Assembly (NCBI RefSeq): GCF_009865135.1 | Contig: NZ_WWGH01000001.1 | Location: forward strand, 2,728,001-2,792,000 | Reading direction: 5' to 3' | DNA length: 64,000 nucleotides | DNA from: Streptomyces sp. SID8374 | GTDB lineage: Bacteria > Actinomycetota > Actinomycetes > Streptomycetales > Streptomycetaceae | In this document: positions 9,515 to 18,271 of the stretch, one piece after another | How positions within the stretch are numbered: position 1 is the stretch's first letter | Layout: each line of letters starts with the position of its first letter | The notes under the pieces: model-generated | Database searches by the model: none | What the model saw: the letters and a program-made list of their open reading frames with translations, nothing else | What the model was told of the DNA's origin: nothing | Made by a program: the position numbers and the translations under genes

Positions 9515-10320
9515 GTGCGATAGCCGCCGACCCCGGCGCCCCCGGGACGGACCGGCTCCCGGTCCTCTCCCCGATGCTCCAGCGCCTCGCCGCCGAACGG
9601 GCCACCGGCGCCCTGATGCGCGACCGCGGCACGCTCTACCTCGCCGACGGCCAGGTGGTGCACGCCGAGAGCCCCGCCACCCCCGGGATCGACGTGCTCC
9701 TCACCACCGGCGGCACCCTGCGGCACGAGGGGTGGTGGGACGCGGTGGCGCAGGCCGGGGCCGGACAGCGGGTCGGCCGCTACCTCGTGGACAGCGGCCA
9801 TGTGCCGGGCGGCGCACTGGAGTTGTGCCACCTGGGCGCGCTGTACGACGCCGCGTTCTTCGCCCTCGCCCCGACCGGGACGCCCGCCCGCTTCCGTTAC
9901 GGGGTGTCCCACTGGATCGGCCCGGTGCGGCCGGTCCCGGTGGCCGCCGTCCAGCGCGAGACCCTGCGGAGACGGGAGCTGCTGGACCGGATCTGGCCCG
10001 ACGCCGCCTGCGACGCCGCCCCCGTGATGCGGACGGCCGCGCACACCGGCGACAGCCCCGTACCCGCCCGTCAGCGCGCGGTGCTGGAGCTGGCCGACGG
10101 GGTGCGTACGGCCTCCGACATCGCCCAGGCACTGGGCCGTTCGGCGTTCCACATCCTGGTCGACCTGCGGCGGCTCGCCGCGGCCGGCCTGGTGGAGGCG
10201 GTCCGCGCGCAGCCGCTGCCCGCCGCCTCGGCACCCGGCCGGATCACGCTCCCCGAGGTGACGGCCGACCCCGATATCGCCCTGCTGCGCCGGCTCCGAG
10301 ACGCATTGGAGGCCCTGTGA
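9511..10320 (+). CDS. DUF4388 (PATAN-like) protein with C-terminal winged helix (gene 2 of 4)
   Basis: A 269-residue soluble protein. Residues about 20-120 resemble the DUF4388/PATAN domain found next to roadblock and two-component proteins (TGALMRDRGTLYLADGQVVHAES, then GRYLVDSGHV). Residues about 190-240 look like a winged helix (AVLELADGVRTASDIAQALG, FHILVDLRRLAAAGLVEAV). ATG 9511 overlaps the previous stop, and its own TGA is overlapped by a possible GTG for gene 3. The combination suggests a scaffold or regulator acting with the adjacent roadblock proteins. No TTA codon seen. Confidence 0.65.
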   Translation: MSAIAADPGAPGTDRLPVLSPMLQRLAAERATGALMRDRGTLYLADGQVVHAESPATPGIDVLLTTGGTLRHEGWWDAVAQAGAGQRVGRYLVDSGHVPGGALELCHLGALYDAAFFALAPTGTPARFRYGVSHWIGPVRPVPVAAVQRETLRRRELLDRIWPDAACDAAPVMRTAAHTGDSPVPARQRAVLELADGVRTASDIAQALGRSAFHILVDLRRLAAAGLVEAVRAQPLPAASAPGRITLPEVTADPDIALLRRLRDALEAL

Positions 10321-10358
10321 TACGCGCGCTCAGACAGCGTGCCGGGAGGAGACAGCTG

Positions 10359-10826
10359 ATGGTTCCCGAGGCCGAGACGCGCGGTGTCCTCGACGAGCTC
10401 CAGCGGTTACGGGCCCGGGTCCCCCTCCTCGGCGGGGCGCTGGCCGCCTCCACCGACGGCCTGGTCCTGGCCCACGACACCCCCGGCATCGAGGCCGAGG
10501 GCGTCGCCGCCCTCACCGCCGCCGCGCTCGGCGTCTCGATCCGGATGACGGAGGCCACCGGCCGCGGCGGCTTCCGGGAGCTCCTGGTCCGCGGTGAGAG
10601 CGGCTACATCGCCACCTACGCCGCCGGCTCATCCGCCGTCCTGACCCTGCTGGCCGAGGACCGCATCAACGTCGGCCGGCTCCATCTGGAGGGCCGCCGC
10701 GCGGGCGCCCGGATCGGCGAACTCGTCGACACCGCCCTGGAACGAGCCGAGCGCACGCCCCCCATGCCCCGCACCGCACCGTCGCGCGGCGCCCCCAACC
10801 GCACGCTCCCGCAGCGCCCGACGTAA
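10359..10826 (+). CDS. roadblock/LC7 domain protein with TTA codon (gene 3 of 4)
   Basis: A 155-residue classical roadblock/LC7 protein (GALAASTDGLVLAHDTPG, then a Gly-rich AAGSSAVLTLLAE strand and NVGRLHLEGRRAGARIGELV helix), related to MglB and CvnB, which regulate small GTPases. ATG 10359 has GGGAGGAG 8 nt upstream; GTG 10317, which overlaps the stop of gene 2, is an alternative. Codon 17 from ATG (10407-10409) is TTA, in the early position where it most affects expression. No Ras-like GTPase or conservon kinase is adjacent. Confidence 0.8.
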   Translation: MVPEAETRGVLDELQRLRARVPLLGGALAASTDGLVLAHDTPGIEAEGVAALTAAALGVSIRMTEATGRGGFRELLVRGESGYIATYAAGSSAVLTLLAEDRINVGRLHLEGRRAGARIGELVDTALERAERTPPMPRTAPSRGAPNRTLPQRPT

Positions 10827-10949
10827 CCGCATCCCCCCACCCGTACGCCCCAGACCACCGGGACTCACGCCATCACGCGGAACCCCATGCCACGCACACA
10901 GAAACGGACCCGGTCACCACGACCGGCCACGGAAAGGAAACGAGCCTCC

Positions 10950-11324
10950 ATGGCGAACACCGAAGCGTCACTGAAGGAAGCGATGACCTCGATCGAGGGC
11001 ACCACGGGTGTCGCCCTCGTCGACTACACGAGCGGGATGGCCCTGGGCACGCTCGGCGGCGGCAAGGACTTCAACCTGGAGGTCGCGGCCGCCGGCAACA
11101 CCGATGTGATCCGCGCCAAGCTCCGCACCATGGAGCACCTGGGCCTCAAGGAGGAGATCGAGGACATCCTCATCACCCTGGGCAGCCAGTACCACCTGAT
11201 CCGGCTGCTCAAGACCCGGGGCAGCAACGGCCTCTTCCTCTACCTGGTGCTGGACGCGAGCCGCGCGAACCTGGCGATGGCCCGCCACCAGCTGAAGAAG
11301 ATCGAGGCCGAGCTGGAGGTCTGA
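10950..11324 (+). CDS. roadblock/LC7-like protein, paralogue of gene 1 (gene 4 of 4)
   Basis: A 124-residue protein homologous along its length to the product of 9101-9514 but without the insert around LASGGGSERS and without TTA codons. Features include the [14 protein letters not shown] loop and the C-terminal helix [21 protein letters not shown] 10950 follows GGAAAGGAA and aligns with the paralogue's start; an in-frame ATG at 10887 would add 21 Arg/Pro-rich residues. There is a 123-bp gap to gene 3, so it may have its own promoter. Function unknown; homo- or heterodimers with the other roadblock proteins are plausible. Confidence 0.7.
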   Translation: MANTEASLKEAMTSIEGTTGVALVDYTSGMALGTLGGGKDFNLEVAAAGNTDVIRAKLRTMEHLGLKEEIEDILITLGSQYHLIRLLKTRGSNGLFLYLVLDASRANLAMARHQLKKIEAELEV

Positions 11325-11339
11325 CCTCTCCGGAACCCC

Positions 11340-11909
11340 TCACCGGCGGCGACGCCGCGCCCCGCCCGGCGCGGCGTCCCCCGCCACCGGCCCCGTCGTC
11401 CGGTGCCCCTGCACCCGCTCGGCGACCGGGGAGCCGCGCCCCGCCCAGTCGGTGCGCACCCAGTACAGGACGTCGTCCCGGCGCTCCCGCTGCCCGATCC
11501 GCAGCGCCTTGGCCCAGAGACCGGCGCCCGCGCCCGCGAGGGCCAGCCCGCCGGCGCCCGGCAGCGCGAACGAGGACACCACCGCCACCACGAACGCCCC
11601 CAGCAGCCACCACCGGTGCCCGCGCCGCCACACCCGTACGGTCACGGCCCGGTCCTGGAGGAAGTCGCCGCGCCCCGCCCGGGTGGCGCCCCGGGCCAGC
11701 TCCGCGTACCGCCCGCCGCGCGCCAGGGCCACGACGGCGGCGACGACGATGAAGAGCGCCGCCCCCGCCAGCAGCCCGATCCGACGCCCGGTCAGCCCCG
11801 GTACGAACGCTCCCGCGACGGCGGCCACCAGCCCGGCCCACCACAGCGGGGCCGCCCCGGCCCGTACGATCACGGCCACTCTCGCCAGCGACTGTCCTCC
11901 GCGCCCCAC
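11340..11909 (-). CDS. hypothetical membrane protein
   Basis: A 189-residue protein with about four hydrophobic helices in two pairs (residues about 20-62 and 100-135), a Trp-rich RRGHRWWLLGAF segment and an Arg-rich tail ending in five Arg. GTG 11909 has GAGAGGGG upstream. It converges with the roadblock operon only 15 bp from its end. I do not recognise a functional family. Confidence 0.6.
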   Translation of the reverse strand: MGRGGQSLARVAVIVRAGAAPLWWAGLVAAVAGAFVPGLTGRRIGLLAGAALFIVVAAVVALARGGRYAELARGATRAGRGDFLQDRAVTVRVWRRGHRWWLLGAFVVAVVSSFALPGAGGLALAGAGAGLWAKALRIGQRERRDDVLYWVRTDWAGRGSPVAERVQGHRTTGPVAGDAAPGGARRRRR

Positions 11910-12028
11910 GTCCGTACCCCTCTCGCTCCACGCCCGCCGGTCCCTGTGCCGGTCGTTCCGGTCGTTCGGTCGCGGAGATTAGCGGTCACAGATGAGGAGT
12001 GCGTGAGAATCCGGGAAATCGCCGGGCC

Positions 12029-12120
12029 GGGGCACTCGTAGAAGAAGCGAGGCCCGGGACTCGCCGGAGAAGCCTGACGCGGGCACTCGCCCAGGAGGCC
12101 GGGCGCGGGCCCTCACTCCA
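12029..12120. repeat. imperfect 25-bp repeats at the 3' end of the RpiR-type gene
   Basis: Units resembling GGGCACTCG...GAAGC recur at about 12029, 12056, 12080 and 12106. The last copy overlaps the terminal codons and stop of the regulator gene. Confidence 0.5.
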
Positions 12121-12958
12121 CGAACAGGCCCCGCGCCGCCGCCCGTACGTCGAACTCCTCCAGCCGTGCCTGGGCGTCGGGCAGTTCGTCGCACATCGCC
12201 TCCAGCAGCACCCGGCCCAGCAGCATCGGCGCGCAGACGGTGTCGAAGGAGAGCCCGGAGCCGATGGCGGCCGGGAGGAGCAGGTCGCTGTGTTTGGCGA
12301 CCGGGGCGAAGGCGGAGTCGGCGACGGTCACGACGGTGAGCCCCTGCTCCCCGGCGTACGCCAGCGCCTCCACGCACTCCTTGGGGTGGCGGGGCAGCGC
12401 GAAGCACATCAGGGCGGTGGCGCCGGCGCGGCGGGCGGAGTCGATCCGGTCCAGGAGCATGGAGCCGCCCTCGTCCAGCACCCGGACGTCGGGGTGGACC
12501 TTGGCGGCGAAGTAGCCGAACCCGCGCGCCTGCGAGGAGGCCGCCCGCAGTCCCAGCACGGGCAGCGGCCGGGAGGTGGCCAGCAGGCGGCCCGCCCGCT
12601 CCACGGGTGCGGGGTCGGCGAGGAGCTCCGAGAGGTGCTGGAGGTTCTCGATCTCGGCGCGGACGGCCTGCTGGTACTCGTTGTACGTCTCCCCCGCCTC
12701 CTCCTGCTCCGCGTCGGGGGGTGCGACCTCGCGCAGGTGGCGGCGGAGCGCCGGGTAGCCGTCGAAGCCGAGGGCGACGGCGAAGCGGGTGACGGAGGGC
12801 TGGCTGACCCCGGCGAGCTCGGCCAGCTCGACGCTGGAGAGGAACGGCGCGTCGGCCGCCCGGCGGACCATGCAGTGCGCGATGCGCCGCTGGGTGGGCG
12901 TGAGCCGGTGCCCCTCGAAGAGCTGCTGCAACCGCGCGGCGGGGCTGCTCCCACTCAT
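12113..12958 (-). CDS. MurR/RpiR-family transcriptional regulator
   Basis: A 281-residue protein with an N-terminal RpiR helix-turn-helix (about 12-85; LSSVELAELAGVSQPSVTRFAVALGFDGYPALRRHL) and a C-terminal SIS sugar-phosphate-binding domain (about 110-250; VLGLRAASSQARGF, then ALMCFALPRHPKECVEAL). Such regulators sense phosphosugars or related ligands. ATG 12958 is preceded by AAGGGGA. No sugar-catabolic genes are adjacent, so the target is unknown. It could be a hut or permease regulator by proximity, but nothing in the sequence proves that. Confidence 0.85.
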   Translation of the reverse strand: MSGSSPAARLQQLFEGHRLTPTQRRIAHCMVRRAADAPFLSSVELAELAGVSQPSVTRFAVALGFDGYPALRRHLREVAPPDAEQEEAGETYNEYQQAVRAEIENLQHLSELLADPAPVERAGRLLATSRPLPVLGLRAASSQARGFGYFAAKVHPDVRVLDEGGSMLLDRIDSARRAGATALMCFALPRHPKECVEALAYAGEQGLTVVTVADSAFAPVAKHSDLLLPAAIGSGLSFDTVCAPMLLGRVLLEAMCDELPDAQARLEEFDVRAAARGLFVE

Positions 12959-13090
12959 GCTGTCCCCTTGCTGGGCTGTGCCGTGCCGGATCCGTCGCGC
13001 CACGGTCGGCGCCGACAGATCCATTCAGCCAGGAAGGCCCCTGCATGTCCATATGCAGCGGGTGGACGGGGAGCCTCCCGGCGGGGAAAT

Positions 13091-13108
13091 ACGGGGGTTA
13101 GCCCCCGT
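13091..13108. promoter_or_regulatory. short perfect inverted repeat in the divergent region
   Basis: ACGGGGG-TTAG-CCCCCGT lies between the divergent RpiR-type gene and the gene at 13143, 35 bp before the latter's start. It could be an operator or a small hairpin. Confidence 0.35.
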
Positions 13109-13142
13109 GTTCCGGTCCGCCGCCGCTCGTAACGTAACCGGT

Positions 13143-13595
13143 ATGGAAGCCCGTGACCACGAGATCGAGAAGGAGCTGGCCGCCACTCTCCGGGCGCGCG
13201 GCGAGCTGGGGCCGGAGTACGAGTCCGCGCTCGTCGACTCGTTCCTGGAGAAGGTCGAGAAGCGCCTCGACACCACCCTGGACCGCCGGGTCCGGCGCCA
13301 TCTGGCCGAGCAGCAGATGACGGCCGCCCGGGACCCCCGGTCCATACGGCCGCCGTCCGCCCCGGGGGCGCCGCCCGGGTTCGGGGAGCGGTTCGGGTTC
13401 GGGGTGGTCTCGCTCGTGCTGGCCGTCCCGCTCTCCGCGATCGGGGTGGTCAACGCGGGCATCGAAGGGCTGGTGGTGGCCTGGCTGGGGATCGTCGGGG
13501 TGAACGCGGTCCACGCGGCGCGCGGCGGGGGCCTGTTCCGGCAGCGTGAGCAGCGCGGTGCCCCGGCGCCGGCCTCGGAGTGGCGGGAGGACTGA
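13143..13595 (+). CDS. conserved membrane-associated protein
   Basis: A 150-residue protein with a charged, helical N-terminal half (about 1-60; possible coiled coil around VDSFLEKVEKRLDTTLDRRV) and two hydrophobic helices (about 80-100 and 104-122) before an Arg/Gly-rich tail. The pattern matches small Streptomyces integral membrane proteins of unknown function. ATG 13143 has a weak ribosome binding site. Its stop codon lies in the first unit of a tandem repeat array. Confidence 0.6.
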   Translation: MEARDHEIEKELAATLRARGELGPEYESALVDSFLEKVEKRLDTTLDRRVRRHLAEQQMTAARDPRSIRPPSAPGAPPGFGERFGFGVVSLVLAVPLSAIGVVNAGIEGLVVAWLGIVGVNAVHAARGGGLFRQREQRGAPAPASEWRED

Positions 13596-13785
13596 CCGCC
13601 GTCTCCGAACCGCTGACCGTCGTTTCCGGACCGCTGACCGTCGTTCCCGGACCGCTGCCCCTAGTCTCCGGAGGGCTGACCGTCGTCTCCGAGCGGCTGC
13701 CCCTCGTTTCGGACGGCTGACCGTCGTCTCCGAGCGGCTGCCCCTCGTTTCGGACGGCCGACCGCCGTCTCCGGCAGTCGGGAAC
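13591..13785. repeat. tandem array of nine 20-21 bp units starting at a stop codon
   Basis: Units of the type CTGACCGTCGTCTCCGAGCG repeat about nine times, with two subtypes (CTGACCGTCGTC and CTGCCCCTCGTT) alternating in the second half. The first unit contains the TGA of the preceding gene. There are no spacers, so this is not a CRISPR array. Confidence 0.9.
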
Positions 13786-14127
13786 GGCCGCGCGGCCGGA
13801 CCCACGAAGGGTCCGGCCGCGCGCCGAAGTATGTCGCGGGGGCCGCCGCACCCCCGGTGGCCCGGGGGGCGGGACGACGGCGGTCCCCGCGAAGGACGCG
13901 GTCCGGGTCAGGGCCGGATGGCCGCGTCCGGGCGACGGTGGAGGTCCGGGAGCCGCTCCGTAGTCCGGTGTCGCCGTTCTGGGTGCCGGCGGGTTTCCCT
14001 GCCGACACCCACCAATGTGCCGGAGCCGTGTTAAGCGGGTGCTGCGCGGACGTGACGCGCTCGTACCGTTTTCGCGAAGCCCTGACCGCGGCCCCGGACC
14101 CGGTCGGCTCCGACCGGCCCTGACCGG
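13596..14127. other. intergenic region with repeat array and terminator, no credible gene
   Basis: This stretch holds the stop-anchored repeat array and the hairpin at 13789-13823. Beyond that I see GC-rich sequence with only short open frames lacking ribosome binding sites and codon bias. Confidence 0.6.
13789..13823. terminator. strong hairpin terminator
   Basis: 15-nt perfect arms CGCGCGGCCGGACCC and GGGTCCGGCCGCGCG around a 5-nt loop, directly after the repeat array. Confidence 0.75.
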
Positions 14128-15534
14128 TCAGGCTTTCGTGGCCCCGGCGTCCTTCGCGAGGAACGCCAGCACGTCCTGCCTGCTCACGACGCCCTTCGGC
14201 TTGCCCTCGACCAGCACGATCGCCGCGTCGGCACCATCGGCACCGCTGAGCGCGGCCATCAGGTCCTCGACCGGCTCACCCGAGCCGACCTGAGGCAGCG
14301 GGGCCGACATGTGCTTCTCCAGCGGGTCGCTGAGCGAGGCGCGCTGGGTGAACAGGGCGTCCAGCAGCTGCCGCTCCACGACGGAGCCGATGACCTCGGC
14401 GGCCATCACGTCGGGGTGTCCGGCGCCCGGCTTCACGATCGGCATCTGGGAGACGCCGTACTCGCGCAGGACGTCGATCGCCTCGCCGACCGTCTCGTCC
14501 GGGTGCATGTGGACGAGGGAGGGCAGCGGGCCCTCCTTGAAGTTCAGCACCGCGCTGACCTGCGGGGAGGAGCTGGTGTCCTCCAGGAAGCCGTAGTCGG
14601 CCATCCACTCGTCGTTGAAGATCTTGCTGAGGTAGCCGCGGCCGCTGTCGGGCAGCAGCACCACGACGACGTCGTCCGGGCCGAGCCGCCTGGCGACCTC
14701 CAGGGCCCCGACGACCGCCATGCCGCAGGAGCCGCCGACGAGGAGGCCCTCCTCCTTGGCGAGGCGGCGGGTCATCTGGAAGGTGTCCTTGTCGGAGACC
14801 GCGACGATCTCGTCGGTGACGCTCGCGTCGTAGGCGGAGGGCCAGAAGTCCTCGCCGACGCCCTCGACCAGGTACGGCCGGCCGGAGCCGCCGGAGTAGA
14901 CCGAGCCCTCCGGGTCGGTGCCGATGACCTTGACGGCGCCGTTGCTGATCTCCTTGAGGTAGCGCCCGGTGCCGGTGATCGTGCCGCCGGTGCCGACGCC
15001 CGCGACGAAGTGGGTGATCTTCCCCTCCGTCTGCTCCCACAGCTCGGGACCGGTGGTCTCGTAGTGCGAGCGCGGGTTGTTCGGGTTGGAGTACTGGTCC
15101 GGCTTCCAGGAGCCCGGCGTCTCGGCGACCAGGCGGTCGGAGACGTTGTAGTACGAGTCCGGGTGCTCCGGGTCAACCGCGCTGGGGCAGACGACGACCT
15201 CGGCTCCGTACGCGCGCAGCACGTTGATCTTGTCCGTGGACACCTTGTCCGGGCAGACGAAGATGCACTTGTAGCCCTTCTGCTGGGCGACGATCGCGAG
15301 GCCGACGCCCGTGTTGCCGCTGGTCGGCTCGATGATCGTGCCGCCGGGCTTGAGCTCGCCGCTCTGCTCGGCCGCCTCGATCATGCGCAGGGCGATGCGG
15401 TCCTTCACCGACCCGCCGGGGTTGAAGTACTCGACCTTGGCCAGGACGGTCGCCTGGATACCTGCCGTGACGTTGCGCAGCCTCACCAGCGGGGTGTTGC
15501 CGACAAGAGTGATCAGCGAATCGTGGAATTGCAC
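14128..15534 (-). CDS. cbs: cystathionine beta-synthase
   Basis: A 468-residue PLP enzyme that condenses serine and homocysteine to cystathionine (transsulfuration). The PLP lysine is in GGSVKDR (Lys44), with TSGNTGVGLA for substrate and VGTGGTITG for the cofactor phosphate. A pair of CBS domains occupies about residues 335-465 (HPDETVGEAIDVLREYGVSQMPIV and EDLMAALSGADGADAAIVLVEGKPKGVVSRQDVLAFL). GTG 15534 has GGAG 7 nt upstream. A cysteine synthase is the alternative, but those lack the C-terminal CBS pair. Confidence 0.93.
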   Translation of the reverse strand: MQFHDSLITLVGNTPLVRLRNVTAGIQATVLAKVEYFNPGGSVKDRIALRMIEAAEQSGELKPGGTIIEPTSGNTGVGLAIVAQQKGYKCIFVCPDKVSTDKINVLRAYGAEVVVCPSAVDPEHPDSYYNVSDRLVAETPGSWKPDQYSNPNNPRSHYETTGPELWEQTEGKITHFVAGVGTGGTITGTGRYLKEISNGAVKVIGTDPEGSVYSGGSGRPYLVEGVGEDFWPSAYDASVTDEIVAVSDKDTFQMTRRLAKEEGLLVGGSCGMAVVGALEVARRLGPDDVVVVLLPDSGRGYLSKIFNDEWMADYGFLEDTSSSPQVSAVLNFKEGPLPSLVHMHPDETVGEAIDVLREYGVSQMPIVKPGAGHPDVMAAEVIGSVVERQLLDALFTQRASLSDPLEKHMSAPLPQVGSGEPVEDLMAALSGADGADAAIVLVEGKPKGVVSRQDVLAFLAKDAGATKA

Positions 15535-15736
15535 CGTGTACTCCGGGATCTCCGAGATGGTCCGGCCAAGGGTATGCGTACGAGCCGGACGATGCGTACG
15601 TATGAGCGCCCCCGGGAAAGGAGGGCCGGATACGGAGCGTACGGGCCCGGAAACGCGCGGTGCGATTGGGCGGCGCCCTTCACGGGGCAGGTAGGTACAT
15701 GTAGGGCGGTACGGCGAGAAGGAGGTGGACCGGACT

Positions 15737-16762
15737 GTGTCGAGAGCAAGGGTGGCACGGCGGATCGCGGCGGGCGCGGCTTACGGCGGTGGCAGCATCG
15801 GACTGATCGGTGCGGCGGCCGTCGGCGTGTTCCTGGCAGAGGTCCAGCTCGCGAAGAGGCAGGTGGGCGGCGGTACGGCGCCGGTTCCGCCGAGCGCGGA
15901 CGGGCGGTACGGGGTGGCGTTCGCCGGCCCGAACGACCCGTTGCGGCTCGGGATGCTCGGGGATTCGACGGCGGCGGGCCAGGGGGTGCGGCGGGCCGGG
16001 CAGACCCCGGGGGCGCTGCTCGCCTCGGGGCTGGCGGCGGTGGCCGAGCGGCCGGTGGACCTGCGGAACGTGGCCCTGCCGGGGGCCAGGTCGGACGATC
16101 TGGAGCGGCAGGTCTCGCTGCTGCTGGCGGACCCGGCCCGCACCCCGGACGTCTGCGTGATCATGATCGGGGCGAACGACGTCACCCACCGGATGCCCGC
16201 CACCCAGTCGGTGCGCTGTCTGACGACGGCGGTGCGCAGGCTGCGGACGGCGGGGGCGGAGGTGGTCGTGGGGACCTGCCCCGACCTGGGCACGATCGAA
16301 CCGGTCTACCAGCCGCTGCGGTGGCTGGCCCGGCGGGTGAGCAGGCAGCTGGCGGCGGCGCAGACGATCGGCTCGGTGGAGCAGGGCGGGCGGACGGTGT
16401 CGCTGGGCGACCTGCTGGGCCCGGAGTTCGCGGCGAACCCGCGCGAGCTGTTCGGGCCGGACAACTACCACCCCTCCGCCGAGGGGTACGCGACGGCGGC
16501 GATGGCGGTGCTGCCGACCCTGTGCGCGGTGCTGGGCCTGTGGCCGGAGTCGGACCGGCTGGACGGCTCGCGCCGCGAGGACATCCTCCCGGTGGCCAAG
16601 GCGGCCTCCCAGGCGGCCCGCGAGGCCGGTACGGAGGTCACGGGGGCCCGCGCCCCCTGGGCCCTCCTCAAGCACCGCAGGCGGCGGCGCCTGCCCGCCT
16701 CCACGGATACGGAACCGGCGGCGCCCCATCCGCACCCGGACACGGCGCACGGGCACACATAG
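15737..16762 (+). CDS. SGNH/GDSL-family hydrolase, secreted or membrane-anchored
   Basis: A 341-residue protein. An N-terminal hydrophobic helix (about 15-37) after a twin-Arg-containing start suggests an anchor or signal. The SGNH blocks are all present: LGDSTAAGQG (nucleophile Ser), ALPGARSDD (block II), IGANDVTH (block III Asn) and DNYHPSAEGY (Asp/His). The likely role is esterase or lipase on an unknown substrate outside the membrane. GTG 15737 lies 11 nt after AAGGAGG; GTG 15725 overlaps that site and is unlikely. It ends with a His-rich tail. Divergent from cbs. Confidence 0.82.
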   Translation: MSRARVARRIAAGAAYGGGSIGLIGAAAVGVFLAEVQLAKRQVGGGTAPVPPSADGRYGVAFAGPNDPLRLGMLGDSTAAGQGVRRAGQTPGALLASGLAAVAERPVDLRNVALPGARSDDLERQVSLLLADPARTPDVCVIMIGANDVTHRMPATQSVRCLTTAVRRLRTAGAEVVVGTCPDLGTIEPVYQPLRWLARRVSRQLAAAQTIGSVEQGGRTVSLGDLLGPEFAANPRELFGPDNYHPSAEGYATAAMAVLPTLCAVLGLWPESDRLDGSRREDILPVAKAASQAAREAGTEVTGARAPWALLKHRRRRRLPASTDTEPAAPHPHPDTAHGHT

Positions 16763-16880
16763 GCCCTGCCGGTCCGGATAGACCTGGCCGGACAGTCGTT
16801 GACGGACAGGCCTTGCCGGACAGGCCGGGCCTATACGGATAGGCCTTGCCGACCGGGCGGACCCGGCAGGCCACGGGGCT
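16763..16880. repeat. imperfect tandem repeats around GGCCTTGCCGGA
   Basis: About five copies of a roughly 18-20 bp unit (TACGGATAGGCCTTGCCG and variants) follow the hydrolase stop. Inverted portions (AGGCC...GGCCT) could form hairpins and end transcription. Confidence 0.55.
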
Positions 16881-16894
16881 GAGCAAGCGCTTAG
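16881..16894. promoter_or_regulatory. near-palindromic operator upstream of the thiolase
   Basis: GAGCAAGCGCTTAG contains the perfect core CAAGCGCTT(A/G), which resembles TetR-family operators next to acyl-CoA-metabolism genes in actinomycetes. It lies 114 bp before the thiolase start. Regulator not identified. Confidence 0.35.
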
Positions 16895-17007
16895 AAAAGA
16901 GTCCCGCATCACACGGCCTGCCGGGTGACCCCGGCGATACGCCCGGGTAGCTTCCAAAGGGAGTTCCCCCTGTCCACCCAGCTTTCCAGCCCTCATGGAG
17001 CCGCGTG

Positions 17008-18228
17008 ATGCCCGAAGCCGTGATCGTCTCTGCCGCCCGTTCGCCGATCGGCCGCGCCTTCAAGGGGTCCCTCAAGGACCTGCGCGCGGACGACCTGACC
17101 GCCACGATCATCCAGACCGCGCTGGCCAAGGTCCCCGAGCTGGACCCGAAGGACATCGACGACCTGATGCTGGGCTGCGGTCTGCCCGGGGGCGAGCAGG
17201 GCAACAACCTGGGCCGCATCATCGCCGTACAGATGGGGATGGACCACCTTCCCGGCTGTACGGTCACCCGCTACTGCTCCTCCTCGTTGCAGACCAGCCG
17301 GATGGCGCTGCACGCGATCAAGGCGGGCGAGGGCGACGTCTTCATCTCGGCGGGCGTCGAGATGGTGTCCCGCTTCACCAAGGGCAACTCCGACAGCCTC
17401 CCGGACACGCACAACCCGCTCTTCGCCGAGGCCGAGGCCCGCACCGCCGCCCGCGCCGAGGAGTCCGGCGCGGGCTGGCACGACCCGCGCGAGGACGGCC
17501 TGGTCCCGGACGCGTACATCTCGATGGGGCAGACGGCGGAGAACCTGGCCCGCTCCAAGGGCGTCACCCGCCAGGAGATGGACGAGTTCGGCGTACGGTC
17601 GCAGAACCTCGCCGAGGAAGCCCTGAAGAACGGCTTCTGGGAGCGGGAGATCACCCCGGTCACCACCCCCGACGGCACGGTCGTCTCCAAGGACGACGGC
17701 CCGCGCGCGGGCGTCACGCTGGAGGGCGTGCAGGGCCTGAAGCCGGTCTTCCGCCCCGACGGCCTGGTCACCGCGGGCAACTGCTGCCCGCTCAACGACG
17801 GTGCCGCCGCCCTGGTGATCATGTCCGACACCAAGGCGCGCGAGCTGGGCCTGACCCCGCTGGCCCGGATCGTCTCCACCGGCGTCTCCGGCCTCTCCCC
17901 CGAGATCATGGGGTACGGCCCCGTCGAGGCGAGCAAGCAGGCGCTGAAGCGGGCGGGCCTCACCATCGACGACATCGACCTCGCCGAGCTGAACGAGGCG
18001 TTCGCCGCCCAGGTCATCCCCTCCTACCGGGACCTCGGCCTGCCGCTGGAGAAGGTCAACGTCAACGGCGGCGCGATCGCGGTCGGCCACCCCTTCGGCA
18101 TGACCGGCGCCCGCATCACCGGCACGCTGATCAACAGCCTCCAGTTCCACGACAAGCAGTGGGGCCTGGAGACGATGTGCGTGGGCGGCGGCCAGGGCAT
18201 GGCGATGGTGATCGAGCGGCTGAGCTGA
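17008..18228 (+). CDS. acetyl-CoA acetyltransferase (thiolase)
   Basis: A 406-residue thiolase-superfamily enzyme (fatty-acid beta-oxidation or acetoacetyl-CoA formation). Motifs: nucleophilic Cys in [31 protein letters not shown] with the catalytic His, and [13 protein letters not shown] with the second Cys. The variants CSSS (usually CxSG) and GHPFG place it in the degradative FadA-like group rather than biosynthetic PhaA. ATG 17008 has GGAG 7 nt upstream; GTG 17005 is also possible. It stands alone, preceded by a candidate TetR operator. Confidence 0.9.
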   Translation: MPEAVIVSAARSPIGRAFKGSLKDLRADDLTATIIQTALAKVPELDPKDIDDLMLGCGLPGGEQGNNLGRIIAVQMGMDHLPGCTVTRYCSSSLQTSRMALHAIKAGEGDVFISAGVEMVSRFTKGNSDSLPDTHNPLFAEAEARTAARAEESGAGWHDPREDGLVPDAYISMGQTAENLARSKGVTRQEMDEFGVRSQNLAEEALKNGFWEREITPVTTPDGTVVSKDDGPRAGVTLEGVQGLKPVFRPDGLVTAGNCCPLNDGAAALVIMSDTKARELGLTPLARIVSTGVSGLSPEIMGYGPVEASKQALKRAGLTIDDIDLAELNEAFAAQVIPSYRDLGLPLEKVNVNGGAIAVGHPFGMTGARITGTLINSLQFHDKQWGLETMCVGGGQGMAMVIERLS

Positions 18229-18271
18229 GCCGCAGCGCGACCACCAGCACGAGCGGCTGAGCTGAGCCGCA
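18214..18271. repeat. 21-bp direct repeat copying the thiolase 3' end
   Basis: The 21 bp at 18214-18234, covering the last codons and TGA of the thiolase gene, recur exactly at 18251-18271 (begins GAGCGGCTGAGCTGAGCC). Confidence 0.9.

Noticed and set aside
9101..11324. Conservon (cvn) operon
   Set aside because: Roadblock domains are present but there is no CvnA histidine kinase, CvnC (DUF742) or CvnD GTPase in or near the cluster.
13591..13785. CRISPR array
   Set aside because: The 20-21 bp units are directly adjacent with no unique spacers and no cas genes are nearby.
13450..14008. Two minus-strand ORFs with RGSRSETTVS-like repeats
   Set aside because: They are translations of the tandem DNA repeat and terminator, with no ribosome binding site and no homology-like features.
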